A stretch of 64,000 bases of DNA from an uncultured Acidobacteriia bacterium. Lineage in GTDB: Bacteria > Acidobacteriota > Terriglobia > Bryobacterales > Bryobacteraceae. A program made the translations under genes and the position numbers. The notes beneath the pieces were generated by a model that saw only the letters and a program-made list of their open reading frames with translations, made no database searches and had not been told where the DNA came from. The stretch is from positions 496,001-560,000 of the forward strand of contig CAINNJ010000004.1 in the NCBI GenBank assembly GCA_903851195.1, read 5' to 3'. Below, in pieces: positions 16,052 to 25,517 of this stretch. Positions within the stretch are counted from its first letter, which is position 1. Every line of letters begins with the position of its first letter.

Positions 16052-18244
16052 GTGCGCAGATTTCTGATTGCGGTGCTCCTGCCCGCCGCGGCCTTCGCGG
16101 CGCCTCCCGCCAAGGTTCCGGCGAAGGGAAAGGTTGCGGTAAACCCGGCCGCGACCGCTGCTAAACCCGCGGCGAATACAGCGGCCGCGGACGACGATAA
16201 ATTCGCGAAACGCATCGCCCGGCTGTGGTCTCTGCAACCGGTCGTTCGTCCTGACGTGCCGGCGGGCGTCACGGCTTCCGCGAATCCGATCGATGCGTTC
16301 ATTTCCGAAAAGTGGAAGGAAAAGGGACTGCGTCCGGCAGGGCAGGCGGACAAAGCCACTCTGCTGCGGCGAGTGTACTATGACCTGATCGGGCTGCCGC
16401 CAACCCCGGCCGAGCAGGACGCTTTCCTGTCGGACGATTCGCCGGACGCTTACACCAAAGTCGTCGATAAGCTGCTGGACAATGAGCAGCACGGCGTCCG
16501 CTGGGCGCGTCACTGGCTGGACGTCTTCCGGTACGCCGATGTAGACGCCGGGATGCCCGCAGCCGCCGGGATTCATCTCTGGCGCGACTGGGTGATCTCG
16601 ACGCTGAACCACGATATCGGGTACGACGAGTTTGTCCGCGCGCAACTGCTCGGCAGCCGTTACAAGGAACATACGACGGTTACGGCGACCGGTTATCGCG
16701 TCCGGGTTCCGGGGCCTTACGAGGACACCTTCGCGCTGGGTCTGCTGGCCCGCGCCGCGCTCACGAAAGAAAACAAAGAGCAGGATCTGGCTCTCAACAC
16801 CGTGGAGACCGTGTCCACGGCTTTCATGGGCATGACAGTGGGCTGCGCCAAATGCCACGACCATAAGTTCGATCCCATTCGCCAGAAAGACTTCTACGCC
16901 ATGAAGGCGCTGTTCGATCCGCTGGTGGTGCGCCCGACAACTCTTGCCACTCCTGCGGAGATCTTCGCGAACGGCCAAAAGGTGGAAGCGTACCGGAAAC
17001 AGAAAGAGCCGATCGAGCAGGCGATCGAGCAGATGGTAAGCCCGATCCGCACGCGCCTTTACGACGAACGCGTGGCGATGCTGACGCCGGACGTGCAGGC
17101 CGTGATCCGCAAGCCGGAAGGAAAGCGCACTCCCGCGGAACAGAAGATCGCCGACGACTATTTCCCGATTCTCCGCATCGACCCGAGCAAGATCAAAGAG
17201 GTGATGTCGGCCGATCAGGCGAAGGAGTACAACGCGCTTCTGAAGCAGCAGTCCGCGCTGGTGAAGCCGCCGGAACTCCAGTCCTACTGGACAGTGGAAG
17301 AAGACAGCGCGCTGCTCAGGGAACAGAGCTACGTGCTGAATACCGGCGATCCCCTGCGTCCCGAAAAGGACAAGCCCGTGGAGCCGGGCTTTCCCTTTAA
17401 GCCGGAGAGTGTGGATTTCCGCGAAGGCCGCCGCGAGGGTTTTGTCGACTGGCTGACGGACCCCGCCAATCCTCTGTTTGCGCGCGTCGCCGTGAACCGG
17501 ATCTGGGCCTGGCATTTCGGCGAGGGCCTGCAGCGCGTCACCAGCGATTTCGGACTGCTGGGTGGCACGCCGAGCAACCAGAAACTGCTGGATTATCTGG
17601 CCTCGGAATTCGCCGCCCACCACTACAGCATGAAGTGGCTGCACCGGCTGATCGTCACCTCCGACACGTACCGGCTGGCGTCGAAAACCGAGCCGGATCT
17701 GGTGGCTGCCAATGCCGCCGCCGATGCGCGCGATACCTACCTGTGGCACTTCCGGCTGCAGCGCCTCGAAGCGGAACCGCTCTGGGACACGATTCTGTAC
17801 ACGTCGCACGACCTGGATCTCTCGGTCGGCGGCAAGTCGTTCGATGTGGGCAAAACGGAGGCGAACCGGCGCGGGATTTACATCCGCCGCGGCTACATTC
17901 CCAGCACCGACGTGATGGCGAATTTCCTGCAATCGTTCGATGTGGATGACGGTCGCACGCCCTGCCCGATTCGTACCCAGACCGTCACCGCGCCGCAGGC
18001 GCTCTTCACCATGAATGACGAGATGATCGGCAAAGAGACCAGGAAGTTTGCCGACGATGTGATAAAGCAATCCGGCGGAGACGTAAAGGGCGCGGTGGAA
18101 CTGGCCTACCGGACGGCTCTGGGCCGCGCGCCCTCCGGCACGGAAGTGGATCGCGCTCTCACCTACACCCAAAACGACGCGGCGCGAATGAAAGACTTCG
18201 CCTGGCTGCTTTTCAACCTCGACGAATTCCTTTACGTGAGATGA
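16052..18244 (+). CDS. DUF1549 and DUF1553 domain-containing protein
   Basis: The 730-aa product begins with a signal peptide (MRRFLIAVLLPAAAFA) and an Ala/Lys-rich linker. DUF1549 follows (about 75-290), including the cytochrome-like CAKCHDHKFDPI signature. DUF1553 is in the C-terminal half (RVAVNRIWAWHFGEGLQ, DFGLLGGTPSNQKLLDYLA, RLQRLEAEPLWD). These proteins abound in Planctomycetes and Acidobacteria and almost always pair with DUF1501 proteins; their biochemistry is unsettled. The start is GTG. The stop overlaps the DUF1501 start in an ATGA arrangement. Confidence 0.9.
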   Translation: MRRFLIAVLLPAAAFAAPPAKVPAKGKVAVNPAATAAKPAANTAAADDDKFAKRIARLWSLQPVVRPDVPAGVTASANPIDAFISEKWKEKGLRPAGQADKATLLRRVYYDLIGLPPTPAEQDAFLSDDSPDAYTKVVDKLLDNEQHGVRWARHWLDVFRYADVDAGMPAAAGIHLWRDWVISTLNHDIGYDEFVRAQLLGSRYKEHTTVTATGYRVRVPGPYEDTFALGLLARAALTKENKEQDLALNTVETVSTAFMGMTVGCAKCHDHKFDPIRQKDFYAMKALFDPLVVRPTTLATPAEIFANGQKVEAYRKQKEPIEQAIEQMVSPIRTRLYDERVAMLTPDVQAVIRKPEGKRTPAEQKIADDYFPILRIDPSKIKEVMSADQAKEYNALLKQQSALVKPPELQSYWTVEEDSALLREQSYVLNTGDPLRPEKDKPVEPGFPFKPESVDFREGRREGFVDWLTDPANPLFARVAVNRIWAWHFGEGLQRVTSDFGLLGGTPSNQKLLDYLASEFAAHHYSMKWLHRLIVTSDTYRLASKTEPDLVAANAAADARDTYLWHFRLQRLEAEPLWDTILYTSHDLDLSVGGKSFDVGKTEANRRGIYIRRGYIPSTDVMANFLQSFDVDDGRTPCPIRTQTVTAPQALFTMNDEMIGKETRKFADDVIKQSGGDVKGAVELAYRTALGRAPSGTEVDRALTYTQNDAARMKDFAWLLFNLDEFLYVR

Positions 18245-19623
18245 CGCTACCTGAAATGACCCGAATGAAAGATCGGCGGAGATTCCTCTATCAGATGGCC
18301 GGAGGCTTTCTCGGCTCCGCCATGGGCGCGCTCTGGGCGGACGAGGGCAACATGGCCCCGGCGCGGCTGCCCGGCACGCCGAAGGTGAAGTCGGTCATTT
18401 ATCTGTTTATGTGCGGCGGCATCAGCCACATCGATACCTTCGACCCCAAGGACAACAGGTTCGCCGGGAAGATCATGGATGCGGTGGGTTTCGGCGACAA
18501 TCTGGCGCAGATGAAACGCCCGGTGATTCCCTGCCTCCGCACGTTCAAGCCGTATGGCCAGTCCGGGATTCCGGTTTCCGACTGGTTTCCGAACATTGGT
18601 GGCGTCATCGACAACATCGCCGTGGTCCGATCTATGTGGTGCCACCAGACGAACCACTTTCCCGCGGTTCTGGAACATGCCACCGGCAAGCCGTTACGCC
18701 AGTTCGAACACCCGTGTCTGGGCAGTTGGGTGAACTATGCGCTGGGCACGGCAAATAAGGATTTGCCGGCGTTCGTCAATATCGGACGGCCCTCCTCACC
18801 GGTTCAGTTGACCGGTGGTTATCTGGGCGCCAGTTATTCGGCGACGCCGTTTCAGCCGGGCGACACCCCGATCCCCGACCTGCTGCCTCCGGGAGACACC
18901 GACCGCAACGAGCGTGACCGGCAGATGCAGGCCCTGTTCGAGCTGAACAAACAGTTCCGCGAGGACTACGCGACGGAAAGCGACATTGCGGCCCGCGTGA
19001 AGGCGTACGAACTGGCGGGCAACATGATGCTGAAGGCGCCGGCTATCGTGGATTATTCGGGCGAGCCGGAGCATGTGAAAGAGATGTACGGAATCGGCGT
19101 CAAGGAGACCGACGATTTCGGGCGGCAGTTGCTGCTGGCCCGGCGCCTGGTGGAAAACGACGTCCGGTTCATCCAGATCTGCCATGCGGGCGGCGGCAAC
19201 GGGAAGTGGGACGCGCATGACGACATGAAGTCCCATGAGCCGCTGTGCCGGGCGGTGGACAAACCGATCGCCGGGCTGATCGCCGATCTGAAACAGCGCG
19301 GGCTGCTCGACAGCACGCTGATCGTGTTCACCAGCGACTTCGGACGGACTCCGTGGTCACAGAACACGACCGGCCGCGACCACAATGCGATGGGCTTTAC
19401 CTCGTGGCTGGCGGGCGGCGGCGTGAAGGGCGGCGTTATCGAGGGAGCCACCGACGAGGTCGGCTACAAAGCGGTAGAGAGCCCGCACTACATCGCCGAC
19501 CTGCAGGCCACTATCCTGCACCAGATGGGTCTCGATTACAAGAAGATGGACTTTATCCTGAACGGCCGCCCCTTTCACTTCATTGAAGAAGGAACGGGGC
19601 CGATAACGAAGATTCTGGCATGA
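18241..19623 (+). CDS. DUF1501 domain-containing protein, Tat-exported
   Basis: The 460-aa product has a twin-arginine signal (DRRRFLYQMAGGFLGSAMGAL) and the DUF1501 core, a sulfatase/alkaline-phosphatase-like fold. Visible motifs are MCGGISHIDTFDPKDN, MWCHQTNHFPA, CHAGGGNGKWDAHDD, and FTSDFGRTPWSQNTTGRDHNAMG. It is translationally coupled to the DUF1549/1553 gene, the standard pairing. An alternative ATG at 18265 gives a shorter N-terminus that keeps the Tat motif. Its last 44 bases overlap the 3' end of the convergent GGDEF-EAL gene. Confidence 0.9.
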   Translation: MTLPEMTRMKDRRRFLYQMAGGFLGSAMGALWADEGNMAPARLPGTPKVKSVIYLFMCGGISHIDTFDPKDNRFAGKIMDAVGFGDNLAQMKRPVIPCLRTFKPYGQSGIPVSDWFPNIGGVIDNIAVVRSMWCHQTNHFPAVLEHATGKPLRQFEHPCLGSWVNYALGTANKDLPAFVNIGRPSSPVQLTGGYLGASYSATPFQPGDTPIPDLLPPGDTDRNERDRQMQALFELNKQFREDYATESDIAARVKAYELAGNMMLKAPAIVDYSGEPEHVKEMYGIGVKETDDFGRQLLLARRLVENDVRFIQICHAGGGNGKWDAHDDMKSHEPLCRAVDKPIAGLIADLKQRGLLDSTLIVFTSDFGRTPWSQNTTGRDHNAMGFTSWLAGGGVKGGVIEGATDEVGYKAVESPHYIADLQATILHQMGLDYKKMDFILNGRPFHFIEEGTGPITKILA

Positions 19624-21523
19624 AGCCGACAGGCAGCATGGACTCGACTTCCTCGGGCGGAAGCGGCCTGCTGAACAGATAACCCTGCAGGTAATCGCAT
19701 CCCAGCCGCGTCAACTCTTCGCGCTGTGTCTCCGTCTCCACTCCTTCGGCTACCACCTGTAGCCGCAAAGTATGCGCCAGACCGATCAGCGCCGCCAGGA
19801 TCGGGGTCTTCCGGGGCAGTTCCCGGTTGACGAAAACGTGGTCGAGCTTGATGATATCGACGGGCAGTTCGGTCAGGTAACTGAGGGAAGAGTAACCGGT
19901 GCCGAAATCGTCCAGAGCCACCCGCACTCCGGCTTCCCGAATGCGCAGAAGGTGAGAGCGTGCGCGATCCAAATCCTGCATCAGCGCGCCTTCGGTCAGT
20001 TCCAGAATCAGGGAGGAGGGCCGGAGGCCGCTGACCGCAAGCGCCTCGAAGACACGTTCCGGGTAGTCCCGCTGATCAAACTGACGGGCCGAGACATTGA
20101 CGGTAACGCCCGCCGCGCTGCCGGTCATTCGCTGCCAGTGCTCACAGCAACGGCACGCCTCGTTCAGAACCCAGTCGCCAAGCGGCACAATCAGACCGGA
20201 GCTTTCCAGCAGCGGGACGAAGGTGGAGGGCGAGACATTGCCGTGTGTTGGATGGTTCCACCGAAGGAGCGCTTCGAAAGCCGCCGGCTGGCCGTCGGTG
20301 TACACGAGGGGCTGGAAGGCTAGCTGAAATTTGCGGCTGGAAACGGCGGCGGAGAGGGAGCGCGCGATCTCGCGCATGTTCTGTTCCGTGCGAATCACTT
20401 CGGGACTGCAGACCACGCACTGATTTTTCCCGCGGGACTGGGCGACATACATGGCGCGGTCCGCCGCTTCCTGCAGCGCGGCAAGGGTCGCTCCGTGCTC
20501 CGGATAGAAACTGACGCCCACGCTGGCGCTCACCAGCCATTCCTGGCCGTCCACGTGAAAGGGTGAATCCAGAGTGCGGAGAAGTCTCTGGCCCAGCGCG
20601 ATCGCCACTTCATCCCGCGACACGTTCTCGAGAAAAACCACGAACTCATCGCCGCCGAAACGGGCGAGAGTAGCGCCGTGCCCGACCGCGCCGGAAAGGC
20701 GGCCAGCCACGGCCGAGAGCAGTTTGTCGCCGATGGCGTAACCGAGCCGTTCATTCGTCTGGCGGAAAAGGTCGAGATCCAGAAAGAGCAGAGCGGCGCA
20801 GCGCAGTTCGGCGGACCCTTGCTGCCAGGAGTCGAAGGTTTGCTGCAACAGCCGGCGGTTCGCCAGTCCGGTGAGCTGGTCGTGGCTGGCCCCCTCATAG
20901 AGCCGGGCTTTGCTGTTAGCCGCGATGCGCAGGTCGCGGATACTGTTGCGCGCGGCTAAAACCAGGAAGACGTCTTCAAAGAACACCCACCAGACGTGTT
21001 CCACCCAGCGCCACGGGCTTACGGTGAGCACTCCGTAGACCGACCGGGGCCACCAGATGCCGCGCAAAAAGTGGTCCGCGCTCGTGATAAGGGAGGCGGT
21101 AAGAAGCACCCGCCAATCGTTATAACCGGCCAGTATGGCGAGGGAGCCGAAGATATGGAAGTGCGTTTCGATTCTGCCTCCGCTGGCATCGGAAAGCAGA
21201 ATGGAAATCAGAAGCTGCGCCATCGCGAGCACATGCCGGGTCAGCGCGCGGCGCGGACAGAGCAGAGCCACGCCGATCGCCGGAAGAATAAAACAGGGCC
21301 CGGCCAGAATCGCGGCCCACAGGTGAGGATGCAGGGAGCTTTGCGTTCCTGCCCAGACCCGGGGTGAAACGGTCGTCGCGACCACCATCAGCCCGATCCA
21401 TTCCGCCGCCAGCAGGACCATCAGAACGCGGTTCGTGAAGAGCACCCGCTGGCCCAGCGAGTCCCGGTAATACTCGCGCGCGCGGGGTCCCGCCAAGGCA
21501 ACCCCTGCGGTGACCCTGCTCAC
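19580..21523 (-). CDS. Membrane GGDEF-EAL bifunctional c-di-GMP enzyme
   Basis: The 647-aa product has about six N-terminal membrane helices (residues ~30-190), a GGDEF domain and an EAL domain. The diguanylate cyclase site is intact (RFGGDEFVVF). The phosphodiesterase residues are also present: EALLRW, NVSARQF, ELTE, DDFGTGYSSL, KLD, AEGVET and a late Q in CDYLQGY. Both activities are therefore possible. The start is a GTG overlapping the RedB-like stop (GTGA), so the two genes are coupled. The 3' end overlaps the DUF1501 gene by 44 bases. Confidence 0.93.
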   Translation of the reverse strand: MSRVTAGVALAGPRAREYYRDSLGQRVLFTNRVLMVLLAAEWIGLMVVATTVSPRVWAGTQSSLHPHLWAAILAGPCFILPAIGVALLCPRRALTRHVLAMAQLLISILLSDASGGRIETHFHIFGSLAILAGYNDWRVLLTASLITSADHFLRGIWWPRSVYGVLTVSPWRWVEHVWWVFFEDVFLVLAARNSIRDLRIAANSKARLYEGASHDQLTGLANRRLLQQTFDSWQQGSAELRCAALLFLDLDLFRQTNERLGYAIGDKLLSAVAGRLSGAVGHGATLARFGGDEFVVFLENVSRDEVAIALGQRLLRTLDSPFHVDGQEWLVSASVGVSFYPEHGATLAALQEAADRAMYVAQSRGKNQCVVCSPEVIRTEQNMREIARSLSAAVSSRKFQLAFQPLVYTDGQPAAFEALLRWNHPTHGNVSPSTFVPLLESSGLIVPLGDWVLNEACRCCEHWQRMTGSAAGVTVNVSARQFDQRDYPERVFEALAVSGLRPSSLILELTEGALMQDLDRARSHLLRIREAGVRVALDDFGTGYSSLSYLTELPVDIIKLDHVFVNRELPRKTPILAALIGLAHTLRLQVVAEGVETETQREELTRLGCDYLQGYLFSRPLPPEEVESMLPVGFMPESSLSAPFLLQ

Positions 21524-22218
21524 GGTGCGACCAGAATGCCGGTATTCCTTCCGGCCGTGGCTCCAATCGCGCAGCCGAATACCGCGCTGGTCCGGGGAAT
21601 CGCCGGCGCGCTCCCGGGAGACGGGTTCCGCAGGGAGCCGAGCAGCGCGGAAAGTCCGAAATTATCTCCCTGATGGCCCCGCTCGCCGGTGACACCGCCA
21701 TGAAAGAGAAGTCGTCCGTCGGCCTCATAAAGGAGCACGGTGCCCGAGGTTTTCACTCCAAAACGACGCGCTTCGGCGGCCCGGTCGTCCCAAACAAAAC
21801 GGGCGCGGGGCAGCAGCGACGCCTTCCCGCGGAGAGCGGACATCGTCCAGGACGAATCGGGACCGGGACGAAACACGACGAAGGTCAGAGCCGGTGGTGG
21901 CGCCGAAGGGAGCAGCGCGCCCGGAATCATTGCCAGTTCCGCCACGGTTGCATCCGTGCAGCCACAGAACGGATGAACGAACACCAGCAGTTCCCGACCC
22001 GAAGAGCGCGGAAGAGCCGAAGTGACCGGCCATTTCCCTGGTGTCGGCGGCAATTCTCCCGGCGCGTCGTCGAACGCCATCAGCGCGAATAAGACAGTTA
22101 AAGTCGAGACGACGGAAAACAGCAGCAAAATTCGTGCGGCCCTGCACCGGACCGGGGTTTCCAGGGTGGCGTCCCAGGTAGCTGGCCACCGCTGGTCATC
22201 CATCGCGTCGATCATCAT
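21520..22218 (-). CDS. RedB-like thioredoxin-fold membrane protein
   Basis: The 232-aa product has one N-terminal membrane helix (ARILLLFSVVSTLTVLFALMAF) and then a periplasmic thioredoxin-like part with FVHPFCGCTDATVAEL, a CxC version of the active-site turn. VKTSGTVLLYEADGRLLFHGGVTGERGH resembles the end of a thioredoxin fold. This arrangement is like the RedB proteins of Myxobacteria and Verrucomicrobia. It sits between an atypical LuxR regulator and a GGDEF-EAL gene. A redox-sensing role in that operon is inference. Confidence 0.65.
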   Translation of the reverse strand: MMIDAMDDQRWPATWDATLETPVRCRAARILLLFSVVSTLTVLFALMAFDDAPGELPPTPGKWPVTSALPRSSGRELLVFVHPFCGCTDATVAELAMIPGALLPSAPPPALTFVVFRPGPDSSWTMSALRGKASLLPRARFVWDDRAAEARRFGVKTSGTVLLYEADGRLLFHGGVTGERGHQGDNFGLSALLGSLRNPSPGSAPAIPRTSAVFGCAIGATAGRNTGILVAP

Positions 22219-22257
22219 TCGTTTCCCCGTTTGGAGGATTGATGGCTACGGAAAGTT

Positions 22258-22959
22258 CTACTGAATAGACGTCCGTTGCCGCTCGAAGCTGACAAAACCG
22301 GGCATCTGTGGCGCTTCCGTGCCGGTCGCCGGGGAGTTCAGGTTCCGGAGAGCCTGCGTCTGGTCGGTCGCCATGTTCTTCAGCGCCAGCAGCGCGAGCT
22401 CGAAGCGGTCACTGGCGCCCACCTTTTCGTACAGGTGAGACAGGTAGACTTTAACCGTGCCTTCGGTGATCCCGAGCCGGTACGCCATTTCCTTGTTCTT
22501 CAAACCCTGCGCCAACAGTCCCATCAGCTGGCGTTCGCGCGGGGTCAGCTTGACCTTTTTGGTGCTGAGGAGCTTTTTGCTGAGCTCGTTTTCGATCCAG
22601 AGTTCGCCGCGGGCGACCTGGTGGAGGCATTGCAGGATGAGGTCGGCGTCGGAATCCTTTCGCAGCACCCCGAGGACGCCAATGCTGATAGCCTGAGAGA
22701 TGAACTCGGTCGAGACGTTGTCGATCCAGAGAACGATACCGGTTCGCGGCGACTTCGCGCGCAGCTGGCGCAGGACGTCCAGCGTGATTTCACCGGTCAT
22801 ATCGGCGAGCAGAATATCGGGAAAGACGGCATCCGGGCGAGTCCGAAGAAGGCTGGTGTCGGGCGCGATGGAAAGGGAAAATTCGTCTGTCGTCAGGATC
22901 ACCTGCCGGAAACCGGCGGTCAACATGGGATGGCTGGAGCTCAGAAGAAGATTTTTCAT
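22258..22959 (-). CDS. Atypical LuxR-type response regulator
   Basis: The 233-aa product has a receiver-like domain with the candidate phospho-acceptor D53 (ILLADMTG) and lysine in LRKDSD, but the acidic pair needed for Mg2+ is replaced by Ser8-Ser9 (LLLSSSHP). A LuxR helix-turn-helix follows (LTPRERQLMGLLAQGLKNKEMA, GTVKVYLSHLYEK) with a 40-residue tail. It may work without phosphorylation. ATG 22959 has GGAAAAACG upstream and begins the conserved fold; an upstream in-frame start at 23004 adds a basic leader. It heads an operon with redB-like and GGDEF-EAL genes. Confidence 0.85.
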   Translation of the reverse strand: MKNLLLSSSHPMLTAGFRQVILTTDEFSLSIAPDTSLLRTRPDAVFPDILLADMTGEITLDVLRQLRAKSPRTGIVLWIDNVSTEFISQAISIGVLGVLRKDSDADLILQCLHQVARGELWIENELSKKLLSTKKVKLTPRERQLMGLLAQGLKNKEMAYRLGITEGTVKVYLSHLYEKVGASDRFELALLALKNMATDQTQALRNLNSPATGTEAPQMPGFVSFERQRTSIQ

Positions 22960-23044
22960 GACGTTTTTCCTTTTCAGCTGTTTCCTTCGGCATCGTGGGC
23001 GCAAAGAGTATTCGCCTTCGCCGTTGATGTAATGATGCCATTTG

Positions 23045-23054
23045 GTACTAGTAC
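23045..23054. promoter_or_regulatory. GTACTAGTAC palindrome between divergent regulators
   Basis: A perfect 10-bp palindrome lies in the 185-base gap between two divergent response-regulator genes, about 55 bases before the predicted start from the TATACT at 23093-23098. The same core, TACTAGTAC, recurs upstream of the PilZ gene at 25892. A binding site for one of the NarL-type regulators is the simplest reading. Confidence 0.45.
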
Positions 23055-23144
23055 GGTCATATCGGTAATATACCTCTTATCTTGTGAGAAAATATACTAT
23101 TGCAGTTGTAGGAGTTCACCTACAGCGGCAGGGTTGAGGTGAAT

Positions 23145-23777
23145 ATGGTCCGTGTGCTGGTCGTGGACGATCATCCGCTGATTCGAAGGGGCATCGTTCA
23201 GACGCTGAAGGACGAGTTTCCCGACGGGATCATCACAGAGGCGGTGGACGCGGTCGGGACAATGACCGCGGTTTGGGAGCAGGGCCTCGATCTGGTGCTG
23301 CTCGATTTATCGCTGCCTGGCAGGAGCGGCCTCGATTTATTGAAAGAAATTAAATCCGTTCGTCCGAAACTTCCCGTCCTGATTGTCAGCATGCACCCGG
23401 AAGAGCAGTTCGCGGTTCGGGCGCTGCGCGCGGGCGCCGCCGGGTATCTGAGCAAAGACTGCCCTCCCGCGACTCTGCTGCAGGCCGCGCGCCGGGCCAT
23501 GGCCGGCGGGAAATTCGTCACCCCGGAAACGGCGGAGCGTCTGGCGTCGGAACTGGCGGCCGACACCGCCAAACCGTCACATGAACAGCTTTCCGACCGC
23601 GAATACGACGTATTTTTGCGCATTTCCAGCGGCCAGAGTGTCAGCGATATCGCGAACACGCTGAATCTGAGCGTGAAAACGGTCAGCACCTACCGGACAA
23701 GGGTTCTGCAGAAAATGGGAAAGCACAGCAATGCGGAGCTGATTCAGTACTCCATTCGCAACCACCTTGTGGAATAA
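23145..23777 (+). CDS. NarL/FixJ-family response regulator
   Basis: The 210-aa product has a complete receiver (D8/D9, phospho-acceptor D54 in LVLLDLSLPGRSG, lysine in YLSKDCPP) and a LuxR helix-turn-helix (LSDREYDVFLRISSGQSVSDIA, VKTVSTYRTRVLQKMG). I prefer ATG 23145, because the alternative GTG at 23139 lies inside the TTGAGGTG ribosome site. It starts a forward cluster with a lone receiver and a hybrid kinase. Confidence 0.93.
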   Translation: MVRVLVVDDHPLIRRGIVQTLKDEFPDGIITEAVDAVGTMTAVWEQGLDLVLLDLSLPGRSGLDLLKEIKSVRPKLPVLIVSMHPEEQFAVRALRAGAAGYLSKDCPPATLLQAARRAMAGGKFVTPETAERLASELAADTAKPSHEQLSDREYDVFLRISSGQSVSDIANTLNLSVKTVSTYRTRVLQKMGKHSNAELIQYSIRNHLVE

Positions 23778-23871
23778 GTGCCGTGTAAGACAAGACCGAC
23801 ACCTGTGTTTCGCCGGATTCGGACGTCAAATCGGGTGGAATTTCAGTTGCAGGCACCTGCGCGAAAGACGT

Positions 23872-24300
23872 ATGCTGAGGCGAATGAGGGGCCAACCCAG
23901 GAGAATTCGCGTCTATATCGTGGAAGACTCGCCTCTCTTTATCGGAGCGATGGCGGATTTGCTGAATGAGATCGGGAGCGTGGAGATCGTCGGATCCGCG
24001 GGCGAGGCGGCGCTGGCGGCGGAGGAGATTGCGCGTCTGAATCCGGACGTGGTGACCCTCGATATCCAGCTCACGGCCGGCACCGGGCTCGACGTTCTGA
24101 AGCGCGTCAAAGCCAACCGGGAGAATTCCACGGTTGCGATTATCTTTTCCAACCTTGTGGAAAACGGCGTTCACCGCCTCTGTTCCGAGCTGGGCGCCGA
24201 CTTCATTTTCGACAAATCTTACGATTTCGGGATGCTGGAGGAGGTGCTGCGTTCGATGCAGTACGTCGGCGGCACGGAAACCTGTCGGGCGGCCGGCTAG
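23872..24300 (+). CDS. Single-domain response regulator (CheY-like)
   Basis: The 142-aa product is a receiver without output domain: acidic pair E18/D19 (VYIVEDSPL), phospho-acceptor D64 (VVTLDIQLTAGTG), a Ser switch residue in IIFSNL, and lysine in FIFDKSYD. It is likely a phosphorelay intermediate or a partner for the hybrid kinase that starts 4 bases downstream. The start is ambiguous between ATG 23872 and ATG 23884; the latter has GAGG only 3 bases ahead. Confidence 0.85.
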   Translation: MLRRMRGQPRRIRVYIVEDSPLFIGAMADLLNEIGSVEIVGSAGEAALAAEEIARLNPDVVTLDIQLTAGTGLDVLKRVKANRENSTVAIIFSNLVENGVHRLCSELGADFIFDKSYDFGMLEEVLRSMQYVGGTETCRAAG

Positions 24301-24304
24301 GCGG

Positions 24305-25486
24305 ATGGCCACCATTCTTGTCGTCGACGACAGCAGGAACATCCGCCAATACCTCGACACGCTCCTTCGCCGCCGCAATCATCAGGTTCTGGACGCGGGC
24401 ACGGTGACCGATGCGCTGGGACTTTGCGCGCGCGCGAAACCGGATCTCATCATCACCGATGTCCTGATGCCCGGCTCCGACGGCTACGAGTTCGTCCGGC
24501 AGCTTCGCAGCGCGGAAAGCCTGGAAGCCATCCCGGTAATCTTCTTTACCGGAGCCTACTACCAGGAAGACGACGCGCGCGCGTTTGCCGAAGCGTGCGG
24601 TGTCGCCCTGGTGCTGTCGAAGCTGTCCCGGCCGGACGTCATTCTCGACGCGGTGGACGAGGTGCTTCGCAAATCCCTCCCGAGTCAGCCGAAACTGCCC
24701 GATCCGGAGTTCGATCGCGGGCACGCACGGGTTCTGACGGACAAACTTTACGCCAACGTCAAGGAACTGGAGCTGAGCAACGCGCAACTGCGAGTCTCCG
24801 AGGACCAGCTTCATCAGCCGGCGGGCCGGCTGCGATCGGCGCAGGAGGACGAACGCACGCGAATCGCGAGGCAACTGCACGACGAACTCGGCCAGGCTCT
24901 GACTCTGCTGAAGATGAACTGCACCTGGATTGCGTCGCGCCTGCAGGGTGCGGGATTGGTTTTGCCGCCCGGAGTGGCGGACCGGCTGCAGGCATCCGTT
25001 CAGGTGGCGGACCGGACGATTCAGACCGTGCGGCGACTGGCCACGGAACTGAGACCCGGCATTCTGGATCTGGGGCTGTCGGCGGCGATTGAATGGCAGA
25101 ACGGCGAGTTTCAACGCAACTCGGAAATTCCCTGCACGACCGATCTTTGTGAAACGTACGGGATCCTGGAGCCGACGGTGGCCACCGAGCTGTTTCGCAT
25201 CTTCCAGGAAACGCTGACCAATATCCTGCGCCATGCGAACGCCACACGGGTGCAGATTTCGCTGCGGCGGGAGGGCGCCGCGCTGGTGCTTGAGGTGCGC
25301 GACAACGGGCGGGGAATCACGGAAGCGGAAATTGCCGATCCGAGTGCGCTGGGGCTGCTCGGCATGCGGGAACGAACGGTGCTGGCCGGCGGAAAATTTT
25401 CGATCGGCGGGAAAACCGGGGCCGGAACAACCGTGCGGATCCAGGTGCCGATAGATTCCGGAAACGAACGGGTTCCCGCGGGCTGA
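24305..25486 (+). CDS. Hybrid receiver-histidine kinase (HisKA_3 type)
   Basis: The 393-aa product has an N-terminal receiver (D8/D9, D52 in LIITDVLMPGSDGYEF, lysine 106). A coiled-coil linker leads to a HisKA_3 dimerisation domain (ERTRIARQLHDELGQALT, phospho-His near 192), and an HATPase_c domain follows with the N box FQETLTNILRHANA, EVRDNGRGI, LGLLGMRERTVLAGG and GAGTTVRI. This kinase class partners with NarL/LuxR regulators. It lacks membrane segments, so it senses in the cytosol or is fed through its own receiver. I chose ATG 24305, 4 bases after the lone receiver stop. Confidence 0.92.
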   Translation: MATILVVDDSRNIRQYLDTLLRRRNHQVLDAGTVTDALGLCARAKPDLIITDVLMPGSDGYEFVRQLRSAESLEAIPVIFFTGAYYQEDDARAFAEACGVALVLSKLSRPDVILDAVDEVLRKSLPSQPKLPDPEFDRGHARVLTDKLYANVKELELSNAQLRVSEDQLHQPAGRLRSAQEDERTRIARQLHDELGQALTLLKMNCTWIASRLQGAGLVLPPGVADRLQASVQVADRTIQTVRRLATELRPGILDLGLSAAIEWQNGEFQRNSEIPCTTDLCETYGILEPTVATELFRIFQETLTNILRHANATRVQISLRREGAALVLEVRDNGRGITEAEIADPSALGLLGMRERTVLAGGKFSIGGKTGAGTTVRIQVPIDSGNERVPAG

Positions 25487-25517
25487 CGGGAACGGAATTA
25501 CTCAGAACGGGAAATCT

